Origin: a virus
IMG/VR virus record: IMGVR_UViG_3300027287_000002
Span: 62,001-126,000 of that record
Direction: 5' to 3' (one strand)
DNA: 64,000 bases
In this document: positions 43,426-52,008 of the stretch, piece by piece
Numbering within the stretch: the stretch's first letter is position 1
Layout: the number at the start of each line of letters is the position of its first letter
Made by a program: the position numbers and the translations under genes
The notes under the pieces: model-generated
The model's input: only the letters and a program-made list of their open reading frames with translations
Told to the model about the DNA's origin: nothing
The model's database searches: none

Positions 43426-45249
43426 TTTACACATATTTAAAAATTCTTGTTCTGTGATAACCTTAATGCCAAGTGCATTTGCTTTATCTAGTTTACTGCC
43501 AGCTTTTTCACCTGCTACAAGATAACTTAAATTCTTGCTTACTGATGATGCTACATTGCCACCTAACTCTAATACCTTTGCTTCTGCATCATTTCTCTTT
43601 AAGGTAGTCAATGTACCTGTGAAAAGAAATGATTTGTTTTTAAAGATACCTGTCTTTTCACTGCCATTGTCAATTTGGATATATTGCAAAAGATCAGTAA
43701 TAACATTTACATTTGCTTTAAGACCATTAACAATATCCTGTGCTGTGATACTGCCAAAACCATCTAGTTTTTCAATATCAGATGTCTTTAATGCTAAAAC
43801 TGCATCTAAGGTTTTAAATTGACTTGTTAAAACATCACTTGCTTTTTTACCTAAACTGTGAATGCCAAGAGATATTAAAAACTTATCTAAAGATAATCTA
43901 GTGCTTTTGGTAATGCTAGATAACCAATTATCTGCTCTAGTTTCACCAACACTTTCAATCTTTAATAAATCTTCTCTTTTAAGTCTATATAGATCAGCAA
44001 AGTTATTGACAAGACCTTCTTCTATTAACTTTTCAATCCATACATTGCCTATGCCTTCAATACCTACTTTTTCCATAAAGTAACTTACCTTTGTAGATAA
44101 ACTACAATTCGCTGTGCAATATAGAAAATCTTCTTTTTGTTCTGTTGCTGATGAACAGAATGGACAACATACAGGAATTTCAATAGATGTATCACCTGCA
44201 TTAATGACTTTTTCAAGGTGTGGAATAACACCACCTCTTCTTATTGCCAAAACATCTGCATTAAGAGTTAAACCTTTTGTCTTAATCATACCTGCATGAT
44301 GCAAAGTAATCCTGCCTACCATTGCACCACTTAATTTCACAGGTTGGACGATTGCTACAGGTGTTAAGATACCTGATCTGCTAATTTGCCATTCAACATT
44401 TAAAAGTTTAGTTGTACCAAACTCACCTTGAAATTTATATGCTATTGCTCCTTTAGGGTGATGTGATGTATATCCTGCATTTTCATATGCTTGATTATCA
44501 TTTACACGATAAACAACACCATCTAGTTCATAGTCCAAACTATCTTTAATGTTTAGGATATGATCATAACCTGCTTGTAGATGATCAATACCATTAAAGA
44601 CAGTATAAAATGGGATTTCAAAACCTAATGCTTTAAGTGCATCTATTTTATCAGAAAATAGATTAAACTCACTGCCTATGAAATCGTATGCAAGAAACTT
44701 GATGCCTTGTACATTGCCATCTTTTCTCTTAATAATACCTGCTACTGCATTTCTAGGATTTGCAAAGATATCCTTTTGAGTATTAAATACAGAAATAGGC
44801 ATATATAATTCACCACGAATTTCTACAGGTGTTGTTATGCTAATTTGCTTTGGTACGATGTTGATAATGTTTTGTGTAATATCTTCACCTATATTGCCAT
44901 CACCTCTTGTTGCACCTTGTACCAAAATGCCATTTTCATATTTGATACTGCAAGCCATACCATCAATTTTAGGTGTGCATACATAAGATGAAAAAGACCT
45001 AGACCATTTCTTTAAGTCATCTTCATTATAACACTTGTCTAATGACAACATAGGTTTAGAATGTTGTACTTCCATACCAATTTCTGCGAATGTGCCTAAA
45101 CTGCTTAAGACAGGTGATGTAGGTGCAACTGCTCTTAATTGCTCTACAAGTGCATCATACTCTACATCAGAGATTTCAGGTGCATTCAAATCCCAATAAA
45201 GAGAATTGTGTTTCTTAACTAGATTTTCAAGTTCTGTGATAGATAACAT
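43423..45249 (-). CDS. ligA: NAD-dependent DNA ligase
   Basis: About 608 residues; LigA architecture in order: NAD-binding Ia-type N-terminus, adenylation domain with K-I-D-G (Lys near 94), VEIRGELY, FANPRNAVAG and DGVVYRV; OB region; four-Cys zinc finger (C-C-P-F-C and C-x-x-x-C near 362-382); HhH repeats; and a C-terminal BRCT domain (FLFTGTLTTLKRNDAEAKVL). Seals nicks, chiefly in lagging-strand DNA. Two ATGs exist (45255, 45249); AAAGGA is 9 nt before the second. Shorter than the bacterial norm of about 670 residues. Replication set with polymerase, clamp and primase. Confidence 0.95.
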   Translation of the reverse strand: MLSITELENLVKKHNSLYWDLNAPEISDVEYDALVEQLRAVAPTSPVLSSLGTFAEIGMEVQHSKPMLSLDKCYNEDDLKKWSRSFSSYVCTPKIDGMACSIKYENGILVQGATRGDGNIGEDITQNIINIVPKQISITTPVEIRGELYMPISVFNTQKDIFANPRNAVAGIIKRKDGNVQGIKFLAYDFIGSEFNLFSDKIDALKALGFEIPFYTVFNGIDHLQAGYDHILNIKDSLDYELDGVVYRVNDNQAYENAGYTSHHPKGAIAYKFQGEFGTTKLLNVEWQISRSGILTPVAIVQPVKLSGAMVGRITLHHAGMIKTKGLTLNADVLAIRRGGVIPHLEKVINAGDTSIEIPVCCPFCSSATEQKEDFLYCTANCSLSTKVSYFMEKVGIEGIGNVWIEKLIEEGLVNNFADLYRLKREDLLKIESVGETRADNWLSSITKSTRLSLDKFLISLGIHSLGKKASDVLTSQFKTLDAVLALKTSDIEKLDGFGSITAQDIVNGLKANVNVITDLLQYIQIDNGSEKTGIFKNKSFLFTGTLTTLKRNDAEAKVLELGGNVASSVSKNLSYLVAGEKAGSKLDKANALGIKVITEQEFLNMCK

Positions 45250-45270
45250 TTTCATTCGTCCTTTCGTTTT

Positions 45271-45663
45271 TTAACAATCTACTTGATTGACACTCATTTT
45301 TGTTAGTCTTTTTATTTGTAATCCATCAGGTACTTTATCGCTAGGATTGTTTCTACATTCCCATGATAAGTAAGATAGGATGAAATCTATATCACTTGTC
45401 ACAAATTTACCATCTGTGAAAAGAGGATAATTATTATCATTTTCTGTGAAGGATAATAAATTTTTGTGATTGACTACTAGACCTGTGACATATTTACCAT
45501 CTTCTGTTGTCCTAATGGTGATACTTTCAAATCCCATTGCTACAAAATCATGAAGAATTACTTCATTCTTTTTGATTGAGAAGTTTAAACCTTTCATGGT
45601 CAATCTTTCTTTGATGTATGTCTTTTCCTTGAGAACAGTAATACCTTTTGATCTTCTTGCCAT
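45271..45663 (-). CDS. Hypothetical protein, 130 aa
   Basis: Begins MARRSKGITVLKEKTYIKER; basic N-terminus, then alpha/beta segments (FVAMGFESITIRTTEDGKY, VTSDIDFILSYLSWE). AAAGGA lies 8 nt before the ATG at 45663; an ATG 6 nt upstream is too close to it. It is the first gene of the unit with the ligase, behind the promoter at 45703. No family was recognised. Confidence 0.72.
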   Translation of the reverse strand: MARRSKGITVLKEKTYIKERLTMKGLNFSIKKNEVILHDFVAMGFESITIRTTEDGKYVTGLVVNHKNLLSFTENDNNYPLFTDGKFVTSDIDFILSYLSWECRNNPSDKVPDGLQIKRLTKMSVNQVDC

Positions 45664-45702
45664 TTTCATTTTCCTTTTTTTGAAAAGTGGTTTTGTCTTA
45701 TT

Positions 45703-45743
45703 GATACTACTTAAACACTTAAGATTAAGATTTATTGCAAGTC
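45703..45743 (-). promoter_or_regulatory. Phage promoter element (TTGCAA class), copy 9
   Basis: Minus-strand CTGACTTGCAATAAA, spacer, AAGTGTTTAAGTAGTAT, about 45 nt upstream of the 130-residue gene. It probably also transcribes the ligase. It is divergent from the T5orf172-like gene at 45787. Confidence 0.72.
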
Positions 45744-45786
45744 AGATAAAAAAGATTATAAGAAAAAAAAGAAAGCAGGTGTTTAA

Positions 45787-46131
45787 TTGATTAAACTTTA
45801 CTTACCTTTTACACAAGATTTGATAAAAGTGCCTTATTCCGAACAGGATATGTATTTGATCCAAGCTAAAGGATCAGGTTCTATTAAAATAGGTGTAGCT
45901 AAAGATTGTGATGCTCGTATAAAGCAATTACAGACAGGCAATGCTGTAGAATTAAGATTGATTCATGTCTTTAAAGGATATGGCAATGTAGAAAGACCAC
46001 TGCATAAAGAATTGAAAAAGTTTAGAGAAAAAGGTGAATGGTTTTCCTATAAATGTGTTGGCTCACTGCCTGTTGAGATATATGAACAGATACCTTATGG
46101 TGCATTAGATTCATGGTGGCTTTCTATATAA
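45787..46131 (+). CDS. T5orf172/MUG113-like GIY-YIG-family protein
   Basis: 114 residues, compact. It shows Y-L-I-Q-A near residue 22, IKIGVAKDCDARIKQLQTGN near 33, V-E-L-R-L-I-H-V-F, E-R-P-L-H-K-E-L near 74 and KGEWF near 86. This is the layout of the T5orf172/MUG113 branch of the GIY-YIG superfamily, common as stand-alone phage genes. Whether it cuts DNA is unknown. No good ATG exists before the domain. TTG at 45787 has AGGTG six nt upstream and is taken as start. Single-gene plus unit between minus-strand genes. Confidence 0.8.
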   Translation: MIKLYLPFTQDLIKVPYSEQDMYLIQAKGSGSIKIGVAKDCDARIKQLQTGNAVELRLIHVFKGYGNVERPLHKELKKFREKGEWFSYKCVGSLPVEIYEQIPYGALDSWWLSI

Positions 46132-46218
46132 GAGCCAAGCAAACCTACTAGATATATAAATAATGCCTCTTTACTTAAAAAGAATAAAGCTAAACAAATT
46201 AAAAGATGCTTAATCATT

Positions 46219-47055
46219 TTACAAAGCTGTCCATTTCTCTTCATTATTAGGTGCATTATCTACTAATGTAGGAAAAGCACTTTCTACTGTTGTTATTCGT
46301 GGATTATTAAAATCCCTGCTTAGATTTGTATCTAAATTAGGATAAACAATATTGTCTATGTTATTTACAATGAAACTTAAATGATGTGTATCTGAATATG
46401 ATTCACTATCAAATAAAAGACTTGGTGTGACACCACCTACTGCACCTAATAAGATTTCATCTCTTTCTTTGACCAGCTGTTCTCTTAAATCGCATAGCTT
46501 AATAATTCTTGCCTCAAGATCATTTCTCAATTCTTTAATTTCCTGTGGCAACCATCTTTTAGCTGATTCGACTGCATCACTAATCTCTTTGCCAAAGTCA
46601 TACATATTTAAATTCTTGCCAAACTTTCTAGGTGGAAATTTCCATAATGGCAACCAACCACCTGTACTTAATGTACCTGTTTGTGGATTTTTATCTGGCT
46701 GTGGTGCAATGATACCCGTGTAAGGCTGTGTTTCAATAATTTGTTCATCACTGTAAAAATATGAATCTGGTTTTAAGAACATAGAAATATCAAAAGGATT
46801 TCCACCTTGCACAACATAAGCAATAATGAGTTTATGCAGGCTTGATCCTTTATTGACTTCAAATCCTATTCTTCTTTCTGTCATTTTACTTGTAGAACCA
46901 TCTTTTAAAAAAGATACACGGATATATCCTATTTGTGAAAGTTCATTGTTAATAACTTTCAATCGTGCTTCGACATTTCTTCTTTGGTTTAAAGCAAAGT
47001 TTCTGAACTCATACCAACTACCTTCTCTAAAATAAACAGACCAAGCAAAAGACAT
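46219..47055 (-). CDS. Virion protein, 278 aa
   Basis: Begins MSFAWSVYFREGSWYEFRNF. It has a YIRVSFLKDGSTSK strand region, then FPPRKFGKNLNMYDFGKEIS and a long helical pair (KEISDAVESAKRW, KELRNDLEARIIKLCDLREQ). AGGATAATAAAAATG forms the ribosome site. It lies 5 nt after the 826-residue protein gene in the same transcript. A structural role follows from pairing with that large protein; no catalytic motif is visible. It converges on the T5orf172-like gene across an 87-nt gap with no obvious terminator. Confidence 0.65.
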   Translation of the reverse strand: MSFAWSVYFREGSWYEFRNFALNQRRNVEARLKVINNELSQIGYIRVSFLKDGSTSKMTERRIGFEVNKGSSLHKLIIAYVVQGGNPFDISMFLKPDSYFYSDEQIIETQPYTGIIAPQPDKNPQTGTLSTGGWLPLWKFPPRKFGKNLNMYDFGKEISDAVESAKRWLPQEIKELRNDLEARIIKLCDLREQLVKERDEILLGAVGGVTPSLLFDSESYSDTHHLSFIVNNIDNIVYPNLDTNLSRDFNNPRITTVESAFPTLVDNAPNNEEKWTAL

Positions 47056-47060
47056 TTTTA

Positions 47061-49541
47061 TTATCCTCCAAAGATAGCAGAGAAAAGATCAATAACAATT
47101 TGTGGTGGACCGGGGATGACAACACATTGACCAATACCTAAAGAAGGAGCATTAGGTTTTTTAGTAGCAGATAAGAAATCAGCAAGTAAACCATCTGTAC
47201 CTTGTGAAACAACAAAAAGCATACCGACAGTTGCACCTAGATCTAAAGCGAAATTTAAGATAGCATCTATAAATGCTTTTAGTTTAGCAATGATTCTTTG
47301 AATTTCTTGTATTCTCTTTTGCAAGACTTCAATAAAATCTTTAATCGCTTTAATAAGACCTTCTAAACCTAAAGTTAAGGTTTCTACAAAAGCAATAATT
47401 TCATTTAAATAAGCTGTGAAATCAGGAAAGCCATCAATAAAGAATTTCACATTAAACCAAGCACCTGTTTCATTTAATACCTTCTGTGGTAAAGAAGTAA
47501 GCATCCGTCTAGCATTATCTACAATATCTTGATCTACCAAATCATACATAAGAGAAAGTTTAGCAGTAGTCTTTACTTGTTCTTTTTCTGAAACACCTAA
47601 TTTCTTTTCTGTGTATGCAGTAGGAAACAAAGGTTCGATTCTTCTTTCAAGACCTGTAGTTAAGTAGATGATGTTATTAAATGCAGATCCTTCAACACGA
47701 GGTTTATTTGCCTTTAGAACTTCATCAAAAGAAGTATCGCCAAAGCTACCATAATTATTAGCATTCCCATGCACACCATACATATTATCTTCTATTAAGA
47801 AATCATAAAAACTTTTCTTTTGAATTTGATCGCCTACTTTAACATCTATTCTTTTTTCAGAAAGAAATTCAATTGGCTCTTGCAATGCTATCAGTTGTGC
47901 TTCTGTTGGAAAAGGTAATTTATTTACTATGTTCTGAATGACAGCTAAAACATCTGATCTAAAGCTATTCGCATCTTGATCAAATTTCACAAAGCTGGTG
48001 GCATTTGCCTGTCTATTGGCATATGCCATAAGATTGAATTTCACTTGTGATGGCAAATTGAAAAAATGAAACTTACTTGTACCATATAAATATGATTTGG
48101 CAAACTCAGCACTTTTTACACCAGCCTCTTGACCATTCAAATAATTCTTTTCATTTAAATAATCACCTAAAATGAAAATAGCTAATGCCTCTCTTAAAGC
48201 ATTGATATAATCTACACGATCATATTTAGGTAGCTTGGTTGAGATAGCATTAGAATTAGTAGAAACCAAACCTGTAACAATCCCATTAGAAACAATAGAG
48301 TTCCATAAGTATAAAGGAAGATTTTCTACAAGATCACTATCACTAAAACCTAAATCTGAACTTAAAGATAAAACTTCTACATATAAATCTTCTGCTTCAC
48401 TTTCAGTTTGTTTATCAATAACAGTGATGCCATTTGTTGTATTGCCATCTACTTCATATGGTTTACTTGAATATGTGATTTTTTTAGGCAAATCTTTATA
48501 TGGTATGGTTAAGCTATATGAATTACCTGTTAAGAAAGCACCTACTGCGAAAGGATTGTAGTAAAAAGATTTATTTGTCTTTTCTACCAAGTCTTGTGGC
48601 AGGATCACTTTATCATTAAAAAAATACTGATAACTAAAGGGATAACCTTTTTTAATAATGTCATCAATAAAGTTTTCAAAATAAGGTATTACACGACTAT
48701 CTTGAATGAGTGTTGGACTACTTAATAATGTAAATGACTTTCCATTTACAGTAACAGGCTTATATAAACTTGCACCTATTTCTTGTGCAAGTTCAATATT
48801 AGTAGTTGTCTGTGCAGATTTAGTTCTTCTTAATAAACCTACTTTCACAGGCATAGTACTTATATTTACTAAGAAAGCATCAGGTGGTACTACAAAAGAT
48901 GGAAAAAAACTGTCTTGACTATTAGAAGGTGGTGTTAATTCCCAAGAGATTTTTAAACCTTCAGGTGTTTTAAGTTTTGAATTAGAGAAAGGAACTCCGA
49001 ACTTTGAAACAAGTGTTGCTTTAACATTGGATGCGACTGGCAAACCACTATCTTCTAAAATTCCTGTAAATAGCTTTTTCAAATCATTAAATATTTTGAT
49101 GAGTCTTAAAATCCCTTCTATATTAGAACCTGCGAATTGAAAAATACCAAGCACAACACTATCTTTACTGATAACAGGTCTTGTTGTATCAGCTGGATTA
49201 GTAAACTTGTTTACCATCCTTTGCTCAAATGCTTGATATCCACCAGCATACACTTTATAGCCTTCATCAAAAACTCTTGGCAACATATCCAAATCGGTAG
49301 TTAAATAAAGACCTAAGTTTTGAAGATCTGAAATGATATTTTTAATAAGTGCAATAAGCTCTTTCAAAAGCAATAACAAAGGATTACTGAAATCTATTAG
49401 AAAGGCTTTCACAAATTCTAACACATTATTAAGAAAGGTAAGAAAGATATTAAGAGTAGCAAAGATGTTATCTACAATTGGTCTAACTTCTTTAAAGATG
49501 TCAGGTATTTTAGGTGTTTTAATAATTGACCATTCTGCCAT
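47061..49541 (-). CDS. Large virion protein with hydrophobic ends, 826 aa
   Basis: The first 100 residues carry long amphipathic or hydrophobic helices (NIFLTFLNNVLEFVKAFLID, LLLLLKELIALIKNIISDL). The middle is soluble alpha/beta. The end again has helices (LTLGLEGLIKAIKDFIEVL, IDAILNFALDLGATVGMLF), then a Gly/Pro-rich tail. This pattern is seen in large tail-hub or tape-like virion proteins, but length and composition do not identify it. The ATG follows directly after the stop of the upstream 61-residue gene. The function in the virion is inferred. Confidence 0.68.
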   Translation of the reverse strand: MAEWSIIKTPKIPDIFKEVRPIVDNIFATLNIFLTFLNNVLEFVKAFLIDFSNPLLLLLKELIALIKNIISDLQNLGLYLTTDLDMLPRVFDEGYKVYAGGYQAFEQRMVNKFTNPADTTRPVISKDSVVLGIFQFAGSNIEGILRLIKIFNDLKKLFTGILEDSGLPVASNVKATLVSKFGVPFSNSKLKTPEGLKISWELTPPSNSQDSFFPSFVVPPDAFLVNISTMPVKVGLLRRTKSAQTTTNIELAQEIGASLYKPVTVNGKSFTLLSSPTLIQDSRVIPYFENFIDDIIKKGYPFSYQYFFNDKVILPQDLVEKTNKSFYYNPFAVGAFLTGNSYSLTIPYKDLPKKITYSSKPYEVDGNTTNGITVIDKQTESEAEDLYVEVLSLSSDLGFSDSDLVENLPLYLWNSIVSNGIVTGLVSTNSNAISTKLPKYDRVDYINALREALAIFILGDYLNEKNYLNGQEAGVKSAEFAKSYLYGTSKFHFFNLPSQVKFNLMAYANRQANATSFVKFDQDANSFRSDVLAVIQNIVNKLPFPTEAQLIALQEPIEFLSEKRIDVKVGDQIQKKSFYDFLIEDNMYGVHGNANNYGSFGDTSFDEVLKANKPRVEGSAFNNIIYLTTGLERRIEPLFPTAYTEKKLGVSEKEQVKTTAKLSLMYDLVDQDIVDNARRMLTSLPQKVLNETGAWFNVKFFIDGFPDFTAYLNEIIAFVETLTLGLEGLIKAIKDFIEVLQKRIQEIQRIIAKLKAFIDAILNFALDLGATVGMLFVVSQGTDGLLADFLSATKKPNAPSLGIGQCVVIPGPPQIVIDLFSAIFGG

Positions 49542-49727
49542 TTATTTTTTCTCTCTTTGATTTCTTTTTTGTGCTTCTAATCTTTCTAATTCCATTTGTG
49601 CTTTACTTAATTCCATTAAGTCTTTATCCAGCATAGATTGAAACATCTGCTTTAAACTTTCTAACTGATCTGTAAAGGATTTAACTTTTTCTTGATCTGG
49701 ATTGATCTTGCTTTTCCATTCTGTCAT
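49542..49727 (-). CDS. Small coiled-coil protein, 61 aa
   Basis: Almost entirely helical and charged: FTDQLESLKQMFQSMLDKDL then MELSKAQMELERLEAQKR, a heptad-like pattern fitting a coiled coil. AAAGG lies 11 nt before the ATG at 49727 (an in-frame GTG lies inside that ribosome site and is rejected). The stop abuts the ATG of the 826-residue gene. It may be an assembly chaperone or partner of the large protein; that is inference from coupling. Confidence 0.68.
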   Translation of the reverse strand: MTEWKSKINPDQEKVKSFTDQLESLKQMFQSMLDKDLMELSKAQMELERLEAQKRNQREKK

Positions 49728-49816
49728 TTTTAATCTCACCTTTTTTCACATAAAGAACATTTAATAAAACAAATATAGTATAAGATACATATCTCTTTTA
49801 AATAAAGGAAAAGAAA

Positions 49817-50179
49817 ATGGCTTTAAAAACTCGTAAAGCAATACAAGTTCAAAATGCAATCCTACAAGACCTGCATCAAATCTTCTTAGAACTCGAAGAA
49901 CCTGTAAGACCTTTCGTTTCTAATAATGAAACAAAAGAAGATCGTGATGGACAAACTTATATTGTAGTGAAAAAAGACGACTTTGAAGATTACTTGGTGC
50001 TATGGATTAAAGAATATCAACATGACATTATTAATGTTAAGCATCCTATTGTGTCTGTTGGTTTTCCACTTGAAAACTTTGAAGTGAATGAAATTTCTCA
50101 TATTCATAATGCAGATGACTATTACTTTTGGAAACAGGATGTCTTAAGAGAAAGGATTAAAAAAATTTTAGAAATTTAA
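49817..50179 (+). CDS. Hypothetical protein, 120 aa
   Basis: Begins MALKTRKAIQVQNAILQDLH. Acidic/aromatic body (DGQTYIVVKKDDFEDYLVLW) and a helical end. AAAGGA precedes the ATG by 8 nt. A TATAGTATAAGATA stretch about 40 nt upstream could be its promoter. The stop codon lies 1 nt before the plus-strand promoter copy at 50181. No family was recognised. Confidence 0.72.
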   Translation: MALKTRKAIQVQNAILQDLHQIFLELEEPVRPFVSNNETKEDRDGQTYIVVKKDDFEDYLVLWIKEYQHDIINVKHPIVSVGFPLENFEVNEISHIHNADDYYFWKQDVLRERIKKILEI

Positions 50180-50180
50180 A

Positions 50181-50221
50181 TGAACTTGCAATAATATCTT
50201 ATGCAAAGTGTTATATAAGTA
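50181..50221 (+). promoter_or_regulatory. Phage promoter element (TTGCAA class), copy 10
   Basis: The only plus-strand copy: TGAACTTGCAATAAT, spacer, AAAGTGTTATATAAGTA, then CAAACCTAAACAAAAAGGAG. It immediately follows the stop of the 120-residue gene and drives the 89-residue gene and probably the transglycosylase and primase genes behind it. Its opposite orientation shows that the element is directional with the genes, not a fixed genome repeat. Confidence 0.75.
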
Positions 50222-50246
50222 CAAACCTAAACAAAAAGGAGTTCTT

Positions 50247-50516
50247 ATGAACACTATCTTAAATCAAATCAAATCTGTTGATCTAATCTCTTCTATTGAT
50301 GTACTTGACTGTTCCGATACTGAACTAGAAAGTCTTCTTTACTGTGATAAAGGTAGTTTTTACCTTTACAGTTATATATCTGATAATAACAAAATCGAAA
50401 TCTCTTTAGATGTAGATGACAGTGAAAATGATGATATGTATCAAGTGTATCATAAGTCTTATGATACATCTGATGATATTGCACAAGACCTTAAAACTTT
50501 TTTCTCTAACCTATAA
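50247..50516 (+). CDS. Hypothetical protein, 89 aa
   Basis: Begins MNTILNQIKSVDLISSIDVL. Beta-rich and acidic (YLYSYISDNNKIEISLDVDD), ending TFFSNL. AAAGGAG lies 7 nt before the ATG at 50247; an upstream in-frame extension overlaps the promoter and is rejected. It resembles in outline the small beta proteins at 23.1-23.7 kb (initial ILNQI helix, then strands), a possible distant relative. Candidate early gene. Confidence 0.72.
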   Translation: MNTILNQIKSVDLISSIDVLDCSDTELESLLYCDKGSFYLYSYISDNNKIEISLDVDDSENDDMYQVYHKSYDTSDDIAQDLKTFFSNL

Positions 50517-50527
50517 GGACAAAAAAA

Positions 50528-51073
50528 ATGATCAAGTCAATCGATATTCTCTTTACTCTCTTATCTATGTTAAACACCGAAACACCTGTCTTAGATACAG
50601 ATGAAATCTGTAAACTAAACCAACTCTCAAATGTTATCTATTCCTATAGTGTAGAGAACACATACTTTACTCAAGAGCAATCTGTGCAACATTTAATTGC
50701 ACTTGCATGGAATGAAACTAGATTTTCTTTTGATACAGATCATATCACACCAAACTACTATGGTGAGGCTTGTGGTGTGTTTCAACAGACAGATAAATTA
50801 AGCATGAATAAATTTGATTGTGTTGATCTTTTACATCCTACTAGAGCAACCAAAGAGGCATTAGATCAATTGAAATACATAAAAGAAAGATGGGATGGCA
50901 AACTAGATAAAACCATCTGTCATTACTTTAGTGGCAATAGATGTGATGATAAAGCATCTGAAACCTATGCAAGTAATCATAAAAATGCAAGACTTAAAGC
51001 AGTAGAGTTTTTAAAGAAATCTAAAAATATTGATCATTCTGAAATTAAGAAAGTAATAGAAACCTGTCTTTAA
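50528..51073 (+). CDS. Lytic transglycosylase-like protein (SLT fold)
   Basis: 181 residues. HLIALAWNETRFSF near residue 55 supplies the helix with a likely catalytic Glu (63), and YGEACGVFQQT near 79 matches the G-L-M-Q-type SLT segment. A CHYFSGNRC segment near 137 fits the end of the domain. The first 15 residues are hydrophobic and could act as a signal or anchor. A muralytic role, as endolysin or entry enzyme, is plausible. The motif match is by eye. The plus-strand operon continues with the zinc protein and primase. Confidence 0.7.
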   Translation: MIKSIDILFTLLSMLNTETPVLDTDEICKLNQLSNVIYSYSVENTYFTQEQSVQHLIALAWNETRFSFDTDHITPNYYGEACGVFQQTDKLSMNKFDCVDLLHPTRATKEALDQLKYIKERWDGKLDKTICHYFSGNRCDDKASETYASNHKNARLKAVEFLKKSKNIDHSEIKKVIETCL

Positions 51074-51111
51074 TATAATGAATTTGAATTTTTATAAAGG
51101 AGTACTTAAAA

Positions 51112-51279
51112 ATGAATTGCACGATCTGTGGCAAAAAATACCACGACCTGCCTAATGCTATCAAATGGACTGAAAGAGATGGTGGTGCTTGTGAACCTTG
51201 TGTACATAGACTTAGAAAAACCTTTGGCAAATACCATGAACATTTCATTACACATGAAAATAAGAAAGCTAAAAAATGA
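51112..51279 (+). CDS. Small zinc-finger protein, possible primase ZBD
   Basis: 55 residues read from the gap: begins MNCTICGKKYHDLPN. C-x-x-C at 3-6 and C-x-x-C near 27-30 form a likely zinc ribbon. The tail is basic (RLRKTFGKYHEH, ENKKAKK). AAGGAG lies 8 nt before the ATG. Its stop overlaps the start of the TOPRIM gene (ATGA). T7-type primases carry a C-x-x-C...C-x-x-C module in the same polypeptide as the TOPRIM domain, so this may be the template-reading half supplied in trans. Confidence 0.75.
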   Translation: MNCTICGKKYHDLPNAIKWTERDGGACEPCVHRLRKTFGKYHEHFITHENKKAKK

Positions 51280-51953
51280 ATTGGCTAGATGATTTTATCT
51301 CAATCCTGCCTTTAAGCACAGAGCATCAAAACTACTTAAATAAAAGAGGTGTGGATCAAAACACTAATGTTAATTTTAAAACCTTTGATATGGTAAACTT
51401 TAACATTCCGTGTGATCGATTTAAAGCAACCTTTGGCAAAGCAGGTGAAAAATTAAAAGACTGTTTAATCATCCCTGCTACCTGTCCAAAAGGTGAAACC
51501 TATGGATTTGAAGCAAGGTCTTGGGATGCAAATGGTAATAAAAAAGTTTTTAAATATATGCTAGATCGCAGTCAATGGATACCTTCTTTACTTAATGGAC
51601 ATGAAGTAGCTGAATCATTATGGTCTAATGGTGATGTTTATTTTGTTGAAGGTGTCTTTGATATGGTTGCTCTTAAAAAGGTTATCTCATATCCCAATGC
51701 AGTAGGCTGTACTATGAGAGCAGGTGTAGATGAATTAACAATCTCTTTAATCCAAAGGTTTGCTAATAAGATCAGTACTATTTATATGGCATACGATAAT
51801 GACAACACAGGTAGATTGAAATCTAGTGATGCTATTTATAAATTCAAAAAGTTAGGTATTCGTGCTGTGGAATGTAAATATCGTGGCAAAGATCCAAATG
51901 AATTATGGACGATACAAGGAGATGCAGGTCTAAAAAGATACTTCCTATTTTAA
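51276..51953 (+). CDS. DNA primase-like TOPRIM protein
   Basis: 225 residues. A DnaG-type core: N-terminal basic domain (RFKATFGKAGEKLKDCLIIP, then FEARSWDANGNKK), TOPRIM glutamate in VYFVEGVFDM (Glu 125) and D-x-D-x-x-G in YDNDNTGR (174-179). It lacks the N-terminal zinc domain and any helicase domain; a four-Cys protein is encoded just upstream with a 4-nt overlap. It would make RNA primers for the family A polymerase. Shorter than DnaG, but TOPRIM is clear. Confidence 0.85.
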   Translation: MNWLDDFISILPLSTEHQNYLNKRGVDQNTNVNFKTFDMVNFNIPCDRFKATFGKAGEKLKDCLIIPATCPKGETYGFEARSWDANGNKKVFKYMLDRSQWIPSLLNGHEVAESLWSNGDVYFVEGVFDMVALKKVISYPNAVGCTMRAGVDELTISLIQRFANKISTIYMAYDNDNTGRLKSSDAIYKFKKLGIRAVECKYRGKDPNELWTIQGDAGLKRYFLF

Positions 51954-52008
51954 TAATTCTTTTATCTTATTATATTTAGATATGAACACAATATGAAAGG
52001 TAATCAAA

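Noticed and set aside
46132-46218. Bidirectional terminator or tRNA between convergent genes
   Set aside because: No GC-rich stem, no T-tract pair and no cloverleaf or T-loop pattern could be found in the 87-nt gap.
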